A DNA stretch of 9,905 nucleotides, taken from assembly GCA_030151135.1 (NCBI GenBank), contig JASLEQ010000527.1, positions 1 to 9,905 on the forward strand, in the 5' to 3' direction. How positions within the stretch are numbered: the stretch's first letter is position 1; the number at the start of each line of letters is the position of its first letter. The position numbers and the translations under genes are program-made. Origin of the DNA: Candidatus Sulfotelmatobacter sp. Its GTDB lineage: Bacteria; Acidobacteriota; Terriglobia; Terriglobales; SbA1. Shown here one piece after another: positions 1 through 6,504 of the stretch. The notes under the pieces are model-generated. The model worked only from the letters and a program-made list of their open reading frames with translations, searched no databases and was not told where the DNA came from.

Positions 1-3
1 TCA

Positions 4-81
4 GCAGACGGGCGAGGGTTCAGTCACAGGTCGAGCTAAGCTAGGCGGAGGGCAACCTTGACGGGTTCCTCGCCCGTCTGC
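4..81. repeat. Perfect 14-bp inverted repeat, possible structured RNA or long hairpin
   Basis: GCAGACGGGCGAGG at 4-17 is exactly complementary to CCTCGCCCGTCTGC at 68-81. Inside it a second stem can form between GTCA-c-AGG (23-30) and CCTTGAC (56-62) with one bulged C. This gives a two-part hairpin of 78 nt with a central loop of about 25 nt. No T-run follows on either side, so it is not a standard intrinsic terminator. It does not match the tRNA, 4.5S or RNase P patterns I know. It lies about 90 bp beyond the 3' end of the minus-strand LprI-domain gene, so it could be a 3' structure of that transcript or part of something extending left of the window. The repeat is directly visible; any RNA role is inference. 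Confidence 0.55.
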
Positions 82-168
82 ACGATTCGCGTCAAAACGA
101 AGGCAGCGTCGTTGCTCGTAGGAGCACGTCCCTTATCGGAGGTGGGTGATCTCGTGTCGGAAACGAGC

Positions 169-951
169 TTATCGAGCAGCCTCTCTTGGCGACAGGGCTT
201 TCTCCAGGTCAGTCATCCGTTCCCGATAGCGGCTCTCCAAACAATCGACGAACCATTTGTTATTGACTGGGCAAGCCGCATTTCGCGCAGCGACCCACTT
301 CCGTTGCCTGGCCCGAAGGACAGCTTTGCTGGAAACATCGAGATTGCTTGAAAGATTCTTGTAGAGCATTCCCAACTGAAGATCGAGATCGGCTAAAGAC
401 TTGACGTGACATATGGCGCGGTCGGTGTTTTCGTCAGCTTTTGCACAGTCATAGCTTGTGGGGAAAGCTTTGCTTTCTTCCATCGCTGAGACCTCAAAGT
501 GTTTGCCGCTCCATTTGTATTTGACTACAAGCGGATTTTCTCTACCTGTCGAATCCGTATACCTCAGCACGAGGAGATCGTCCTGCGCGTCCAAATCTGC
601 ACTACCTGGTCCAAACAAGTTCGCTTCCAAAATCTTGGTATCCACCGTAGGCACGTTCAATTCGATCAATTTTCCATCGGTTCCTCTGGATAGAACCGAC
701 TGTACGTCGGGACCTGCAGTTCCGGTATTGCAACTCATTGCGACGACTATCGCTTGTGACCTGCCGTCATGGGTGAAGTCAACGGCGTCCAACTTGATTA
801 TGTGTATTTGGTCCATATTGTCGCCACACCCGCTCTGTTCAGCAATCCATTTCTCGACTTCGCTTTCTTCAATCCGCTGCTGCGCGAGTGCAGCGACAAA
901 CGCAACAATCAAGAGGATCAGTAGGGCTCCAATCTGGCGGATTCCGGTCAT
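169..951 (-). CDS. Exported protein with C-terminal LprI/DUF1311 (lysozyme-inhibitor-type) domain
   Basis: The protein has 260 aa when started at the ATG at 951, chosen because an AGGAGA ribosome site lies 5 nt upstream. The in-frame ATG at 987 lacks this and would add 12 polar residues ahead of the signal sequence. Residues 5-23 form a hydrophobic export signal ending ALA-QQ, with no lipobox cysteine. Residues about 45-155 are beta-rich and resemble the ligand- or repeat-type surface domains of secreted proteins; I do not recognise the family. Residues about 166-252 fit DUF1311/LprI: YDCAKA at the start, DRAIC, an LADLD-type helix, ARQRKWVAARNAAC, then DCLESRYRER. Four cysteines (169, 181, 227, 237) are placed as expected for two disulfides. 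LprI of mycobacteria inhibits lysozyme, but many DUF1311 proteins have no known role, so inhibition is only a possibility here. It appears to be transcribed alone. Confidence 0.8.
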   Translation of the reverse strand: MTGIRQIGALLILLIVAFVAALAQQRIEESEVEKWIAEQSGCGDNMDQIHIIKLDAVDFTHDGRSQAIVVAMSCNTGTAGPDVQSVLSRGTDGKLIELNVPTVDTKILEANLFGPGSADLDAQDDLLVLRYTDSTGRENPLVVKYKWSGKHFEVSAMEESKAFPTSYDCAKADENTDRAICHVKSLADLDLQLGMLYKNLSSNLDVSSKAVLRARQRKWVAARNAACPVNNKWFVDCLESRYRERMTDLEKALSPREAAR

Positions 952-956
952 AGGAT

Positions 957-962
957 TCTCCT
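957..962 (-). promoter_or_regulatory. Ribosome binding site that sets the start of the LprI-domain gene
   Basis: AGGAGA on the minus strand lies 5 nt before the ATG at 951. It supports the shorter protein, which begins directly with a signal peptide, over the ATG at 987. Confidence 0.7.
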
Positions 963-1083
963 GCTTAATTGTCGCATCATGGCGCAAGTTGCCTGCCCGC
1001 CGTTGGTAGTGGGCTCCGGATCTCTTTCAGAGCCTTTACGCCTCTTTTATCGGTCTTTCATCGCGGCCGGTGGTTTCTGCTAG

Positions 1084-1128
1084 GTTGAACGTCGAGCTTC
1101 CGACGAGGGGTCATAACCCCTGTTGAAC
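1084..1128. repeat. Two small hairpins bracketed by GTTGAAC direct repeats
   Basis: GTTGAAC (1084-1090) is followed by GTCG-AGCTTC-CGAC (1091-1104), then AGGGGT-CATA-ACCCCT (1106-1121), then a second GTTGAAC (1122-1128). The 6-bp stem with a 4-nt loop is the strongest element. The position about 200 bp beyond the transposase stop suggests it could belong to the non-coding end of the IS110-type element, where members of the family encode a structured guide (bridge) RNA. That link is inference. Confidence 0.4.
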
Positions 1129-1334
1129 TGATTCGCCATGCTTCCATTCGCACTTGATCGGGCCTTCTTTCATGTAAGGCCGTGTCCACATTGGGGTCCT
1201 CAGTCTCAGTGTGGTGCTGCAATCTTTTCGTCGGCCTCTAAGAACCCGGGAAAAAGCACGCAGTCACCGTGAACACGGTTTATCCGTTATCTCAACCCAA
1301 CTTCCTGCTTGTTTCGCGAAAACGACGTATTGCA

Positions 1335-1935
1335 TCAGCTCGCTTGTGGAAGCGCTGATCCCGGAGACCATCCTATTTCGTTGTGCAAGGGGCGGTAGGT
1401 GTCGCCCGTGACCCAAAGCCGATGCAAAAGCACCGCGAGCTTGCGAGCCACGGCGACTATGGCCCGCATTCTTTCCGGCGCGTTCCGTCATTCGTGCTCC
1501 CCAACGCTTCAGGTCAGTGTCCGGCCCGAAGCGGCCTAGCAAGTACTGCGCACATTGGACCAGCAACGACCGAAGGCGCCGATTGCCGGCCTTATTGATC
1601 CGCAGTTGTTGATCGATATCGCCAGACTGGCGTCGGCGTGGCGTTGACCCCAGGTACGCGCCAACATCGCGGGAATACGCGAACCGGTTGGGGTCGCCAA
1701 TGGTCAGCACATACTGAAGAGATGTGACCGGACCAACTCCGCTGATCTGGCGGAGCCGGCCTGTCTCCGGATACTTCTCCCGTGCCACGTGCTCAATCGC
1801 TTTATCAAATTGATATATCTGTTTGTTCAGATGCGAAATGGTTCTAAAAAAGGGAGCATGCTAGCCTTCAACTCCTCAGGGACAAGAAGCGAGCGGGCTC
1901 TCCGGCAAGGCCTTCGGCAGAGTGGAATGATTTCT
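1335..1935 (-). pseudogene. IS110-family transposase, C-terminal remnant with frameshifts
   Basis: This matches the C-terminal transposase_20 half of IS110-type DEDD recombinases. The middle segment (about 1463-1834) reads LNKQIYQFDKAIEHVAREKY and then the helix-hairpin-helix-like ISGVGPVTS, AYLGSTPRRRQSG, INKAGNRRLRSLLVQCAQ and the FGPDTDLKRWGAR region. Near 1461-1470 a one-base loss breaks the frame. Shifting frame restores the family ending IVAVARKLAVLLHRLWVTG, which runs to a TGA at 1335-1337. Upstream, near 1829-1834, another shift joins to VPEELKASMLPFLEPF, the usual linker before the C-terminal domain. Further upstream, homology fades in another frame (SAEGLAGEPARF, about 1870-1920). 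The N-terminal catalytic DEDD domain (about 150-200 residues in intact members) is absent, replaced by the 65-bp repeats. The element is dead. IS110 elements lack typical terminal inverted repeats, so its limits cannot be set precisely. Confidence 0.85.
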
Positions 1936-1948
1936 TCTTTTTCGATTC

Positions 1949-2130
1949 TGACGCGGCCCTTGAAGGGCCGCTCTTCCACGGTCGCTTTCCGCGTCTCGAC
2001 TCTGACCACGTGGTGACGCGGCCTTTGACGGGCTCCTCTTCCGCAGGGCTTACGCTTTCGGAATCTCACCACCGGTGGTGGCGCGGCTCTTCCACCGTCG
2101 CCAACGCTTCTGGGCTCATACCAGGGTAGA
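1949..2130. repeat. Imperfect 65-bp tandem repeat, about 2.6 copies, with palindromes at unit junctions
   Basis: Units start at 1949, 2014 and 2079, a constant 65-bp period. Each begins TGRCGCGGC, continues with a CTCTTCC block, and ends in a GCTTTC-like and CTC stretch. The third unit has lost about 10 bp near its start. Junctions carry palindromes: ACCACGTGGT at 2005-2014 and CACCACCGGTGGTG at 2067-2080. The third junction is worn to ACCAGGGT (about 2120). Unit 1 also holds a 7-bp hairpin, GCGGCCC-TTGAA-GGGCCGC, at 1953-1971. The array lies between the transposase remnant and the 3' end of rel/spoT, in non-coding sequence. It has the look of a dispersed extragenic palindromic repeat family, but copies elsewhere in the genome cannot be checked here. 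Confidence 0.75.
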
Positions 2131-2141
2131 TTCGCGGGGGC

Positions 2142-4361
2142 TTAGATTTTTTGGAGGCGTTGGACTTCGTGGACGCCGGGGATTTTGCGGAGGCCGGCGA
2201 TGATGGTTTCCAGATGTTTCAGGTCGGCGATGTCGAGGACGACTTCGACGCTGGCCTGGCTGTTGGCGGTGCGCGCGGAGATATTTCGGATGTTGGATTT
2301 TGCATCGCCGATCACGCCGGTAATGTTCTTCAACATTCCGAAGCGGTCATCGCAATAGACCGTGAGTTTCACCGGATAAGCGGTTGGGGTGCTGTCGTCG
2401 CGCGCCCATTCGACATCGATCTTGCGCTCGGGCTCGTAAAGAAGGTTCGTAACGTTGGGACAACTGATGGAATGCACGGCCACGCCCTTGCCGCGGGTGA
2501 TATATCCGACGATGCTTTCGCCGCGGATGGGATTACAACAGCGGGCGCGGTAGACGAGCATGTCTCCCTGACCACGGACGGTGATGGCGTTGTGATCGCC
2601 GAAGACACGGCGAACGACGCTGGTGAGCGCCCCCGGGTTCGAGGTGAAGCCTTCGGACTCGATATCGCCGGCAATTGAAGGAGTCGCGCCGGCGGGAAGA
2701 AGGCGGGCCAGCACCTGCCGCGCGGAATATTTTCCGTAGCCGATGCCCGACATCAAGTCTTCGGTCTTGCCCAAGCCGTAGGCATTGGCGACGCGGACCA
2801 GATCTTCGTCCTTGATGTCCTTGAGCGCGATGCGGTACTTGCGCGCTTCTTTTTCGATGAGCTTGCGGCCGATTTCGATGGCGCGTTCGCGCTGATGAAC
2901 GTTGAGCCAGTGCTTGATCTTGTTGCGCGAGCGAGAAGACTTGACCAGGCCGAGCCAGTCGCGGCTGGGCTTGTGACCGGGTTGAGTAAGAATCTCGACG
3001 ATGTCGCCGGAATGCAGCTTGTGGCGCAGCGGGACCATGCGTCCATTGACTTTGGCCCCGATGCAGGTGTGACCGACTTCGGTGTGAATGGTATAGGCGA
3101 AGTCGATGGGTGTGGCATCGCGCGGAAGGACGACAACTTTTCCTTTTGGGGTGAAGGTGTAGACCTCTTCCGGATAGAGATCGACTTTCAGGGTCGAGAG
3201 GAATTCGTTGGGATCGCTGACGTCGCGCTGCCATTCGACGACCTGGCGCAGCCACGCGAGGCGTTGCTCGTCCTGGGCGGAAACCGGGCCGTCTTTATAT
3301 TTCCAATGGGCGGCGATGCCCTCTTCGGCCATCTTGTGCATCTCTTCGGTGCGGATCTGGATTTCGAAGGGAGTGCCATCCTCGGTGATGACGGAGGTGT
3401 GCAGCGACTGATAAAAATTCGGTCGCGGCATGGCAATGAAATCCTTGATGCGTCCGGGGACGGGTTTCCAGAGATTGTGAATGATGCCAAGCACGGCGTA
3501 GCAATCCTGCAGGGAGCGCGTGATGACGCGCATGGCGTAGAGATCGTAGACCTGATCGACGGAGATGCGCTGGCGCTGCAGCTTCTTGTGGATGCTGTAG
3601 ACGCGCTTGATGCGGCTTTCGACGCGCGCTTGAATTCCGGCTTCCTTGAGCTTGTCGGTAATGATGCCCTGCATTTTCGACAGGAAAACTTCTCCCTGTT
3701 TGCGGCGGGCGTTGACGGCCTTCTCGACCTGCTCGTAGCCGGTGGGATCGAGGAAGCGGAAGCCAAGATCCTCGAGTTCGCCGCGGATTTTGCCCATGCC
3801 AAGGCGATGGGCGATGGGAGCGTAGATGTCGAGCGTCTCTTCGGCGATTTTGTGCTGGCGGTCGGGCTGAAGGTGCTCGAGGGTGCGCATGTTGTGCAGG
3901 CGGTCGGCGAGCTTGATCAAGACGACGCGAATATCGTCAACCATCGCGAGCATCATCTTGCGAAGGTTCTCGGCCTGCTGCTCTTCGCGGGTAGCAAAGT
4001 CGATTTTGCTGATCTTGGTGACGCCTTCGACGATGTGCGCGACCTGCTCACCGAATTCTTTGCTGATGTCCTGAATGGTGACGGAGGTGTCTTCGACGGA
4101 ATCGTGCAGCAGTCCGGCGGCGACGGCGACCGGGTCCATCTTCATTTCGGCGAGGACGAGTGCGACTTCGAGCGGGTGGACCAGGTATGGCTCGCCGGAG
4201 GCCCGCGTCTGTCCGTCATGATGCTTGAGGGAGTAGTCGTAGGCTTTCTTGATGATGGTCAGATCGTCTTGCGGACGGCTCTGCTGCATCTGCTTCATCA
4301 AGTCGCGGAACTTGGTGAGCGTGAGGGCAGTGGTAGCGATCTGTTGGCGCAAGCTCGCCAT
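2142..4361 (-). CDS. spoT: Bifunctional (p)ppGpp synthetase/hydrolase, Rel/SpoT family
   Basis: The 739-aa length is typical of full-length Rel/SpoT. It makes the alarmone (p)ppGpp from GTP or GDP and ATP, and also hydrolyses it, in the cytoplasm. Domains in order: an HD hydrolase (about 40-190) with H62, the H86-D87-x-x-E90-D91 motif and D153 in LADRLHNMRT; a synthetase (about 240-350) with YDLYAMRVI (D273), R304-I-K-D307, Y317 in NFYQSLHT, and E333/Q335 in EIQIRTEE; TGS (about 398-460); a helical region; the CC/zinc-finger-like domain (C608, C609, C634); and ACT (about 664-739). The RxKD motif, rather than ExDD, is that of bifunctional enzymes, and all hydrolase motifs are intact, so both activities are expected. 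The start at 4361 has no Shine-Dalgarno sequence; a TATAAT lies 5 nt upstream. The gene is divergent from the epimerase gene. It could equally be called rel. Confidence 0.96.
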   Translation of the reverse strand: MASLRQQIATTALTLTKFRDLMKQMQQSRPQDDLTIIKKAYDYSLKHHDGQTRASGEPYLVHPLEVALVLAEMKMDPVAVAAGLLHDSVEDTSVTIQDISKEFGEQVAHIVEGVTKISKIDFATREEQQAENLRKMMLAMVDDIRVVLIKLADRLHNMRTLEHLQPDRQHKIAEETLDIYAPIAHRLGMGKIRGELEDLGFRFLDPTGYEQVEKAVNARRKQGEVFLSKMQGIITDKLKEAGIQARVESRIKRVYSIHKKLQRQRISVDQVYDLYAMRVITRSLQDCYAVLGIIHNLWKPVPGRIKDFIAMPRPNFYQSLHTSVITEDGTPFEIQIRTEEMHKMAEEGIAAHWKYKDGPVSAQDEQRLAWLRQVVEWQRDVSDPNEFLSTLKVDLYPEEVYTFTPKGKVVVLPRDATPIDFAYTIHTEVGHTCIGAKVNGRMVPLRHKLHSGDIVEILTQPGHKPSRDWLGLVKSSRSRNKIKHWLNVHQRERAIEIGRKLIEKEARKYRIALKDIKDEDLVRVANAYGLGKTEDLMSGIGYGKYSARQVLARLLPAGATPSIAGDIESEGFTSNPGALTSVVRRVFGDHNAITVRGQGDMLVYRARCCNPIRGESIVGYITRGKGVAVHSISCPNVTNLLYEPERKIDVEWARDDSTPTAYPVKLTVYCDDRFGMLKNITGVIGDAKSNIRNISARTANSQASVEVVLDIADLKHLETIIAGLRKIPGVHEVQRLQKI

Positions 4362-4366
4362 GGAGG

Positions 4367-4372
4367 ATTATA
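4367..4372 (-). promoter_or_regulatory. TATAAT -10-like hexamer just ahead of rel/spoT
   Basis: A perfect TATAAT on the minus strand ends 5 nt before the ATG at 4361, which would place transcription initiation at or within 1-2 nt of the start codon. No TTGACA-like -35 is seen at 16-18 bp spacing and there is no extended -10 TG. A second TATAAT lies at 4435-4440, also without a good -35. Either may be chance in a 230-bp divergent intergenic region. Confidence 0.35.
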
Positions 4373-4546
4373 GCCCGCGAACAAGCCGGGATAGCAGGAG
4401 AGAGACCGGTTCCAGGAGTGCGGGGGCCAGGACCATTATAGCTTCCAAAGCGGCGATGATGGCCGGAGGCGGCGGGTGTGGATTCCGCGCGTTTTCAAAA
4501 AGCATGGCGACTTTTGCTTGAGAAGAAAGTTCGCCGGACATTCATT

Positions 4547-4561
4547 GCCGGAGATTCCGGC
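4547..4561. repeat. Small hairpin in the leader of the epimerase gene
   Basis: GCCGGA-GAT-TCCGGC forms a perfect 6-bp stem with a 3-nt loop, 33 bp before the ATG at 4595. A further GCCGGA copy at 4533-4538 could pair with the same right arm, so two alternative hairpins are possible. No function is evident; it is too short and too T-poor to be a terminator. Confidence 0.35.
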
Positions 4562-4594
4562 TTTCAGGCGAGTTGTTTGCTAGAGTGAGGGTTG

Positions 4595-5515
4595 ATGCTG
4601 AACCTTAGTGGAGCCCGGATTCTGGTGAGCGGAGCGTCGGGACCGATCGGCGCGGCATTGCTTCCTTCCCTGAAATCGAGTGGAGCGCGCGTGACTCGTC
4701 TGGCGCGCAAGGGCGCGAAATATGCGGCGGCGGACGAGCAGCAGATTCCGTGGGACCCGGTGGAGGCGCTGTCTCCGGAAGCGGTCTCGGGATTCGACGC
4801 GGTGATTCACCTGGCGGGCGAGAGCATTGTTGGCCGGTGGACCGAGGAGAAGAAGCGGGCGATCCGGGACAGCCGGGTGAAGGGTACGGGAAACCTGTCG
4901 CGGGCACTGGCGCAGGCGAAGCAGAAGCCGGCAGTGTTCATCAGCAGCTCGGCGATCGGATATTACGGGGAACGCGGCGATGAAGTGCTGAACGAACAAA
5001 GCGCTCCGGGGCGCGGATTCCTGGCGGACGTTTGCGCGGAGTGGGAAGCGGCGACGAAACCGGCGAGCGATGCGGGGATCCGAACGGTGTTGATCCGGAC
5101 CGGGGTGGTGCTGAGTCCGAAGGGCGGAGCGCTGGGGAAGATGCTGACGCCCTTCAAACTTGGCGTAGGCGGCAGGATTGGAAGCGGACGCCAGTGGATG
5201 AGCTGGATTGACGTCGAGGATATGGCCGGAGGGATCCAATTTGTGTTGCAGAATGAATTGGTGCGGGGACCGGTGAATATGGCGGCTCCGCATCCGGCAA
5301 CGAACGCGGAGTTTACCAAGACGCTGGCGCGGGTGCTCTCACGGCCGGCGATCTTTCCGGTTCCGGCAATCGCGGTGAAATTGGCATTCGGCGAAATGGG
5401 AGAGACGGCACTGCTGGGCAGCCAGCGGGTGGAACCAATACGGCTTCTCGAGAGCGGATATAAATTCCGGTTCAGCGAACTGGAACCGTCGCTACGGCAC
5501 GTCATTGAGCGTTAA
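4595..5515 (+). CDS. NAD(P)-dependent epimerase of the TIGR01777 / YfcH type
   Basis: The protein has 306 aa from the ATG at 4595, with GAGG 4 nt upstream; an in-frame TTG at 4592 is a less likely start. It belongs to the extended short-chain dehydrogenase superfamily. The N-terminal Rossmann motif is G13-A-S-G16-P-I-G19. The family signature IHLAGESIVGRWTEEKKRAI followed by DSRVKGT is clear in the first half, and SSSAIGYYG carries the expected active-site region. The C-terminal DUF1731 block is present as VKLAFGEMGETALLGSQRV followed by LLESGYKFRF. Length and domain order are normal. The substrate of this family is not established; it is often annotated as a sugar-nucleotide epimerase or a cell-division inhibitor SulA-like protein, the latter without good support. 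It stands alone, divergent from rel/spoT, with no clear terminator after it. Confidence 0.94.
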   Translation: MLNLSGARILVSGASGPIGAALLPSLKSSGARVTRLARKGAKYAAADEQQIPWDPVEALSPEAVSGFDAVIHLAGESIVGRWTEEKKRAIRDSRVKGTGNLSRALAQAKQKPAVFISSSAIGYYGERGDEVLNEQSAPGRGFLADVCAEWEAATKPASDAGIRTVLIRTGVVLSPKGGALGKMLTPFKLGVGGRIGSGRQWMSWIDVEDMAGGIQFVLQNELVRGPVNMAAPHPATNAEFTKTLARVLSRPAIFPVPAIAVKLAFGEMGETALLGSQRVEPIRLLESGYKFRFSELEPSLRHVIER

Positions 5516-5535
5516 GGCATCTCGTCACCGACCGG

Positions 5536-5551
5536 TGTGATCCTAATCACA
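5536..5551. promoter_or_regulatory. CRP/FNR-family operator-like palindrome upstream of the Cys-rich genes
   Basis: TGTGATCCTAATCACA has perfect 6-bp arms (TGTGAT / ATCACA) around CCTA, an exact TGTGA-N6-TCACA match to the E. coli CRP half-site layout and close to FNR-like TTGAT-N4-ATCAA. Its centre is 55 bp before the ATG at 5599. If transcription begins near 5585, the centre falls at about -41.5, the class II activator position, with a poor -10 (CAGATT, 5573-5578). If CATAAA at 5556-5561 is the -10, the site would lie inside the promoter and repress. A second small repeat, CACCG-AC-CGGTG (5526-5537), overlaps its left arm. Confidence 0.6.
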
Positions 5552-5598
5552 GTCTCATAAAGATAGGTCTGCCAGATTACTTCCAGAGAGTGCGAAGT

Positions 5599-5994
5599 AT
5601 GAGGAAGAGGCTTATCGCGGGGCTGGTAGCAATCTCAAGCGTGTGTTGGAGCATGGCTCCGGCAATCGCCTCTCCCATGGTATTGATCGCGGGGCGCAGG
5701 GGCGCAGCACATCATTCTTGTTGTGCGCGTGGGCAAGGCCGGGGGTTGGAGATCGTGACGCAACCAACGGCGAAAATGCCATGCGGGGGACAGCGGCCTT
5801 GCTGCAGGCAACAGGCGCCGGATCGGTCTTCAGCTCTGCCGATGGCGAGAGAGGATGCCCAGCCGGACGCGAGCCAGCTTTGCTTGATGTCGGAACCGAT
5901 GAGGCGCGGGAGTTCCGGTGTCACCGCGGCGAGCGGTGGAAGGCGATGGGCGTCTGAGTGTTTAGAGTCAAGAAGCAGAATCCTGCGAATCTGA
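5599..5994 (+). CDS. Small exported Cys-containing protein of unknown function
   Basis: The protein has 131 aa from the ATG at 5599; AGAGAG lies 8 nt upstream. An in-frame GTG at 5590 is a weaker choice. I do not recognise a family. Residues 1-24 (MRKRLIAGLVAI, then SSVCWSMAPAIA) form a typical signal peptide. The mature part has a His-His-Ser-Cys-Cys motif (H38, H39, C41, C42), MPCGG (C62), RPCC (C68, C69) and single cysteines at 95 and 121. Paired cysteines and histidines suggest metal binding or disulfides outside the cytoplasm. The last 30 residues are Arg/Ser-rich and less convincing, so a frameshift near the 3' end cannot be excluded. It is followed after 94 bp by another Cys-rich exported protein, possibly co-transcribed, and preceded by the CRP/FNR-like palindrome. 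Confidence 0.6.
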   Translation: MRKRLIAGLVAISSVCWSMAPAIASPMVLIAGRRGAAHHSCCARGQGRGLEIVTQPTAKMPCGGQRPCCRQQAPDRSSALPMAREDAQPDASQLCLMSEPMRRGSSGVTAASGGRRWASECLESRSRILRI

Positions 5995-6041
5995 GTTAGC
6001 GTTCCTCCACAGCTGCGTTCCCGAAAAAATACAAATTCATC

Positions 6042-6063
6042 CGACGGGTGCGAACCCGGGTCG
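6042..6063 (+). repeat. GNRA-capped hairpin in the leader of the Cys-rich gene
   Basis: CGAC-GGGT-GCGA-ACCC-GG-GTCG forms an 8-bp stem with a 2-nt bulge and a GCGA tetraloop. It lies 11 nt before the ribosome site GAGGAGA (6074-6080) of the gene at 6089. It could stabilise or modulate the leader, or stop some read-through from the upstream gene, but it has no U-tract. Confidence 0.4.
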
Positions 6064-6088
6064 AAATCATTCTGAGGAGATTCCATTT

Positions 6089-6487
6089 ATGAAGCACAAG
6101 ATATTTGCATTCATTCTGGCTATGACGGTGGCATCGTTTGCGCAAACTGCAACCCAGCCGGCAGCTTCTGCACCCACGCCGGGCACGGAGAATAAGGCGA
6201 AATGCGCGTGCTGCGAGAAGATGGCCTCTGCAAAAGACGGGCAGTCGATGTGCATGCGGCATGGAAACGGCGAGGCGAAGGACATGGCTTCGTGCTGCAA
6301 GGGCATGGAAGATGCGTCCTGCTGCGGGAAAGATGCGAAATCCTGCATGAGAGGCGAGAAGAAGGGCGCTTCGTGCTGCGAGGATGGATGCGACGGAAAG
6401 GACAAAGCGGCGTGCTGCGAGCGAAAAGCGGCGAAGAGCTGCTGCAAGGGATGTTGCGGGTCGAGCAAAAACGAGAAGCCAGCGTAA
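6089..6487 (+). CDS. Exported Cys-rich metallothionein-like protein
   Basis: The protein has 132 aa with a strong ribosome site, GAGGAGA, 8 nt before the ATG. Residues 1-19 are a signal peptide (MKHKIFAFILAMTVASFAQ), followed by an Ala/Pro/Thr linker to about residue 35. The rest is charged, Lys/Gly/Asp-rich and carries 18 cysteines: 39, 41, 42, 55, 69, 70, 78, 79, 86, 96, 97, 101, 109, 110, 118, 119, 122 and 123. They form seven CC pairs, ending in CCKGCC, plus four single cysteines (39, 55, 86, 101). There are Met and His residues among them (MCMRHG). No enzyme motif is seen. Composition and export suggest binding of a soft metal such as copper, zinc or mercury in the periplasm or on the surface; this is inference, and I know no named family for it. 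A strong terminator follows 17 bp after the stop. Confidence 0.85.
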   Translation: MKHKIFAFILAMTVASFAQTATQPAASAPTPGTENKAKCACCEKMASAKDGQSMCMRHGNGEAKDMASCCKGMEDASCCGKDAKSCMRGEKKGASCCEDGCDGKDKAACCERKAAKSCCKGCCGSSKNEKPA

Positions 6488-6504
6488 CTGCTTCAGTTTG
6501 GAAG

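Larger units (their letters stand above)
952..1334. other. Gene-free stretch between the LprI-domain gene and the IS110 remnant
   Basis: No convincing coding region is seen here on either strand. The left part must hold the promoter and leader of the minus-strand gene starting at 951, but I find no clear -35/-10 pair. The right part lies just after the stop of the degraded transposase, so it may include the 3' non-coding end of the old insertion element. Small inverted repeats are present: GTCG/CGAC at 1091-1104, AGGGGT/ACCCCT at 1106-1121, and ACCGTG/CACGGT at 1266-1279 (2-nt centre). GTTGAAC occurs at 1084-1090 and again at 1122-1128, bracketing the first two hairpins. Confidence 0.5.

Noticed and set aside
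61..77. ACGGG-TTCCTCG-CCCGT looks like a tRNA T-arm
   Set aside because: The 7-nt loop lacks the TTCRA pattern, and the surrounding sequence has no acceptor, D or anticodon arms in register. It is part of the longer inverted repeat.
58..351. A 97-codon plus-strand frame at the left edge
   Set aside because: It overlaps the 3' end of the LprI-domain gene in antisense, has no ribosome site, and its start lies within the inverted repeat.
2067..2141. Possible intrinsic terminator after rel/spoT
   Set aside because: The CACCACCGGTGGTG palindrome could fold, but no T-run follows in the direction of rel/spoT transcription.
2895..4373. A 492-codon open frame on the plus strand, opposite rel/spoT
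   Set aside because: It is the antisense shadow of a clear Rel/SpoT gene with all motifs intact. Its product is low-complexity, rich in Asp, Gly, Val and Ala, as expected from a GC-rich complement.
4580..5293. A 237-codon minus-strand frame opposite the epimerase
   Set aside because: It is the Arg/Pro/His-rich antisense shadow of the epimerase, with no domain or ribosome site.
5643..5957. Alternative 104-codon frame within the first Cys-containing gene
   Set aside because: It has no signal peptide or ribosome site, and the frame starting at 5599 has both, with paired cysteine motifs.
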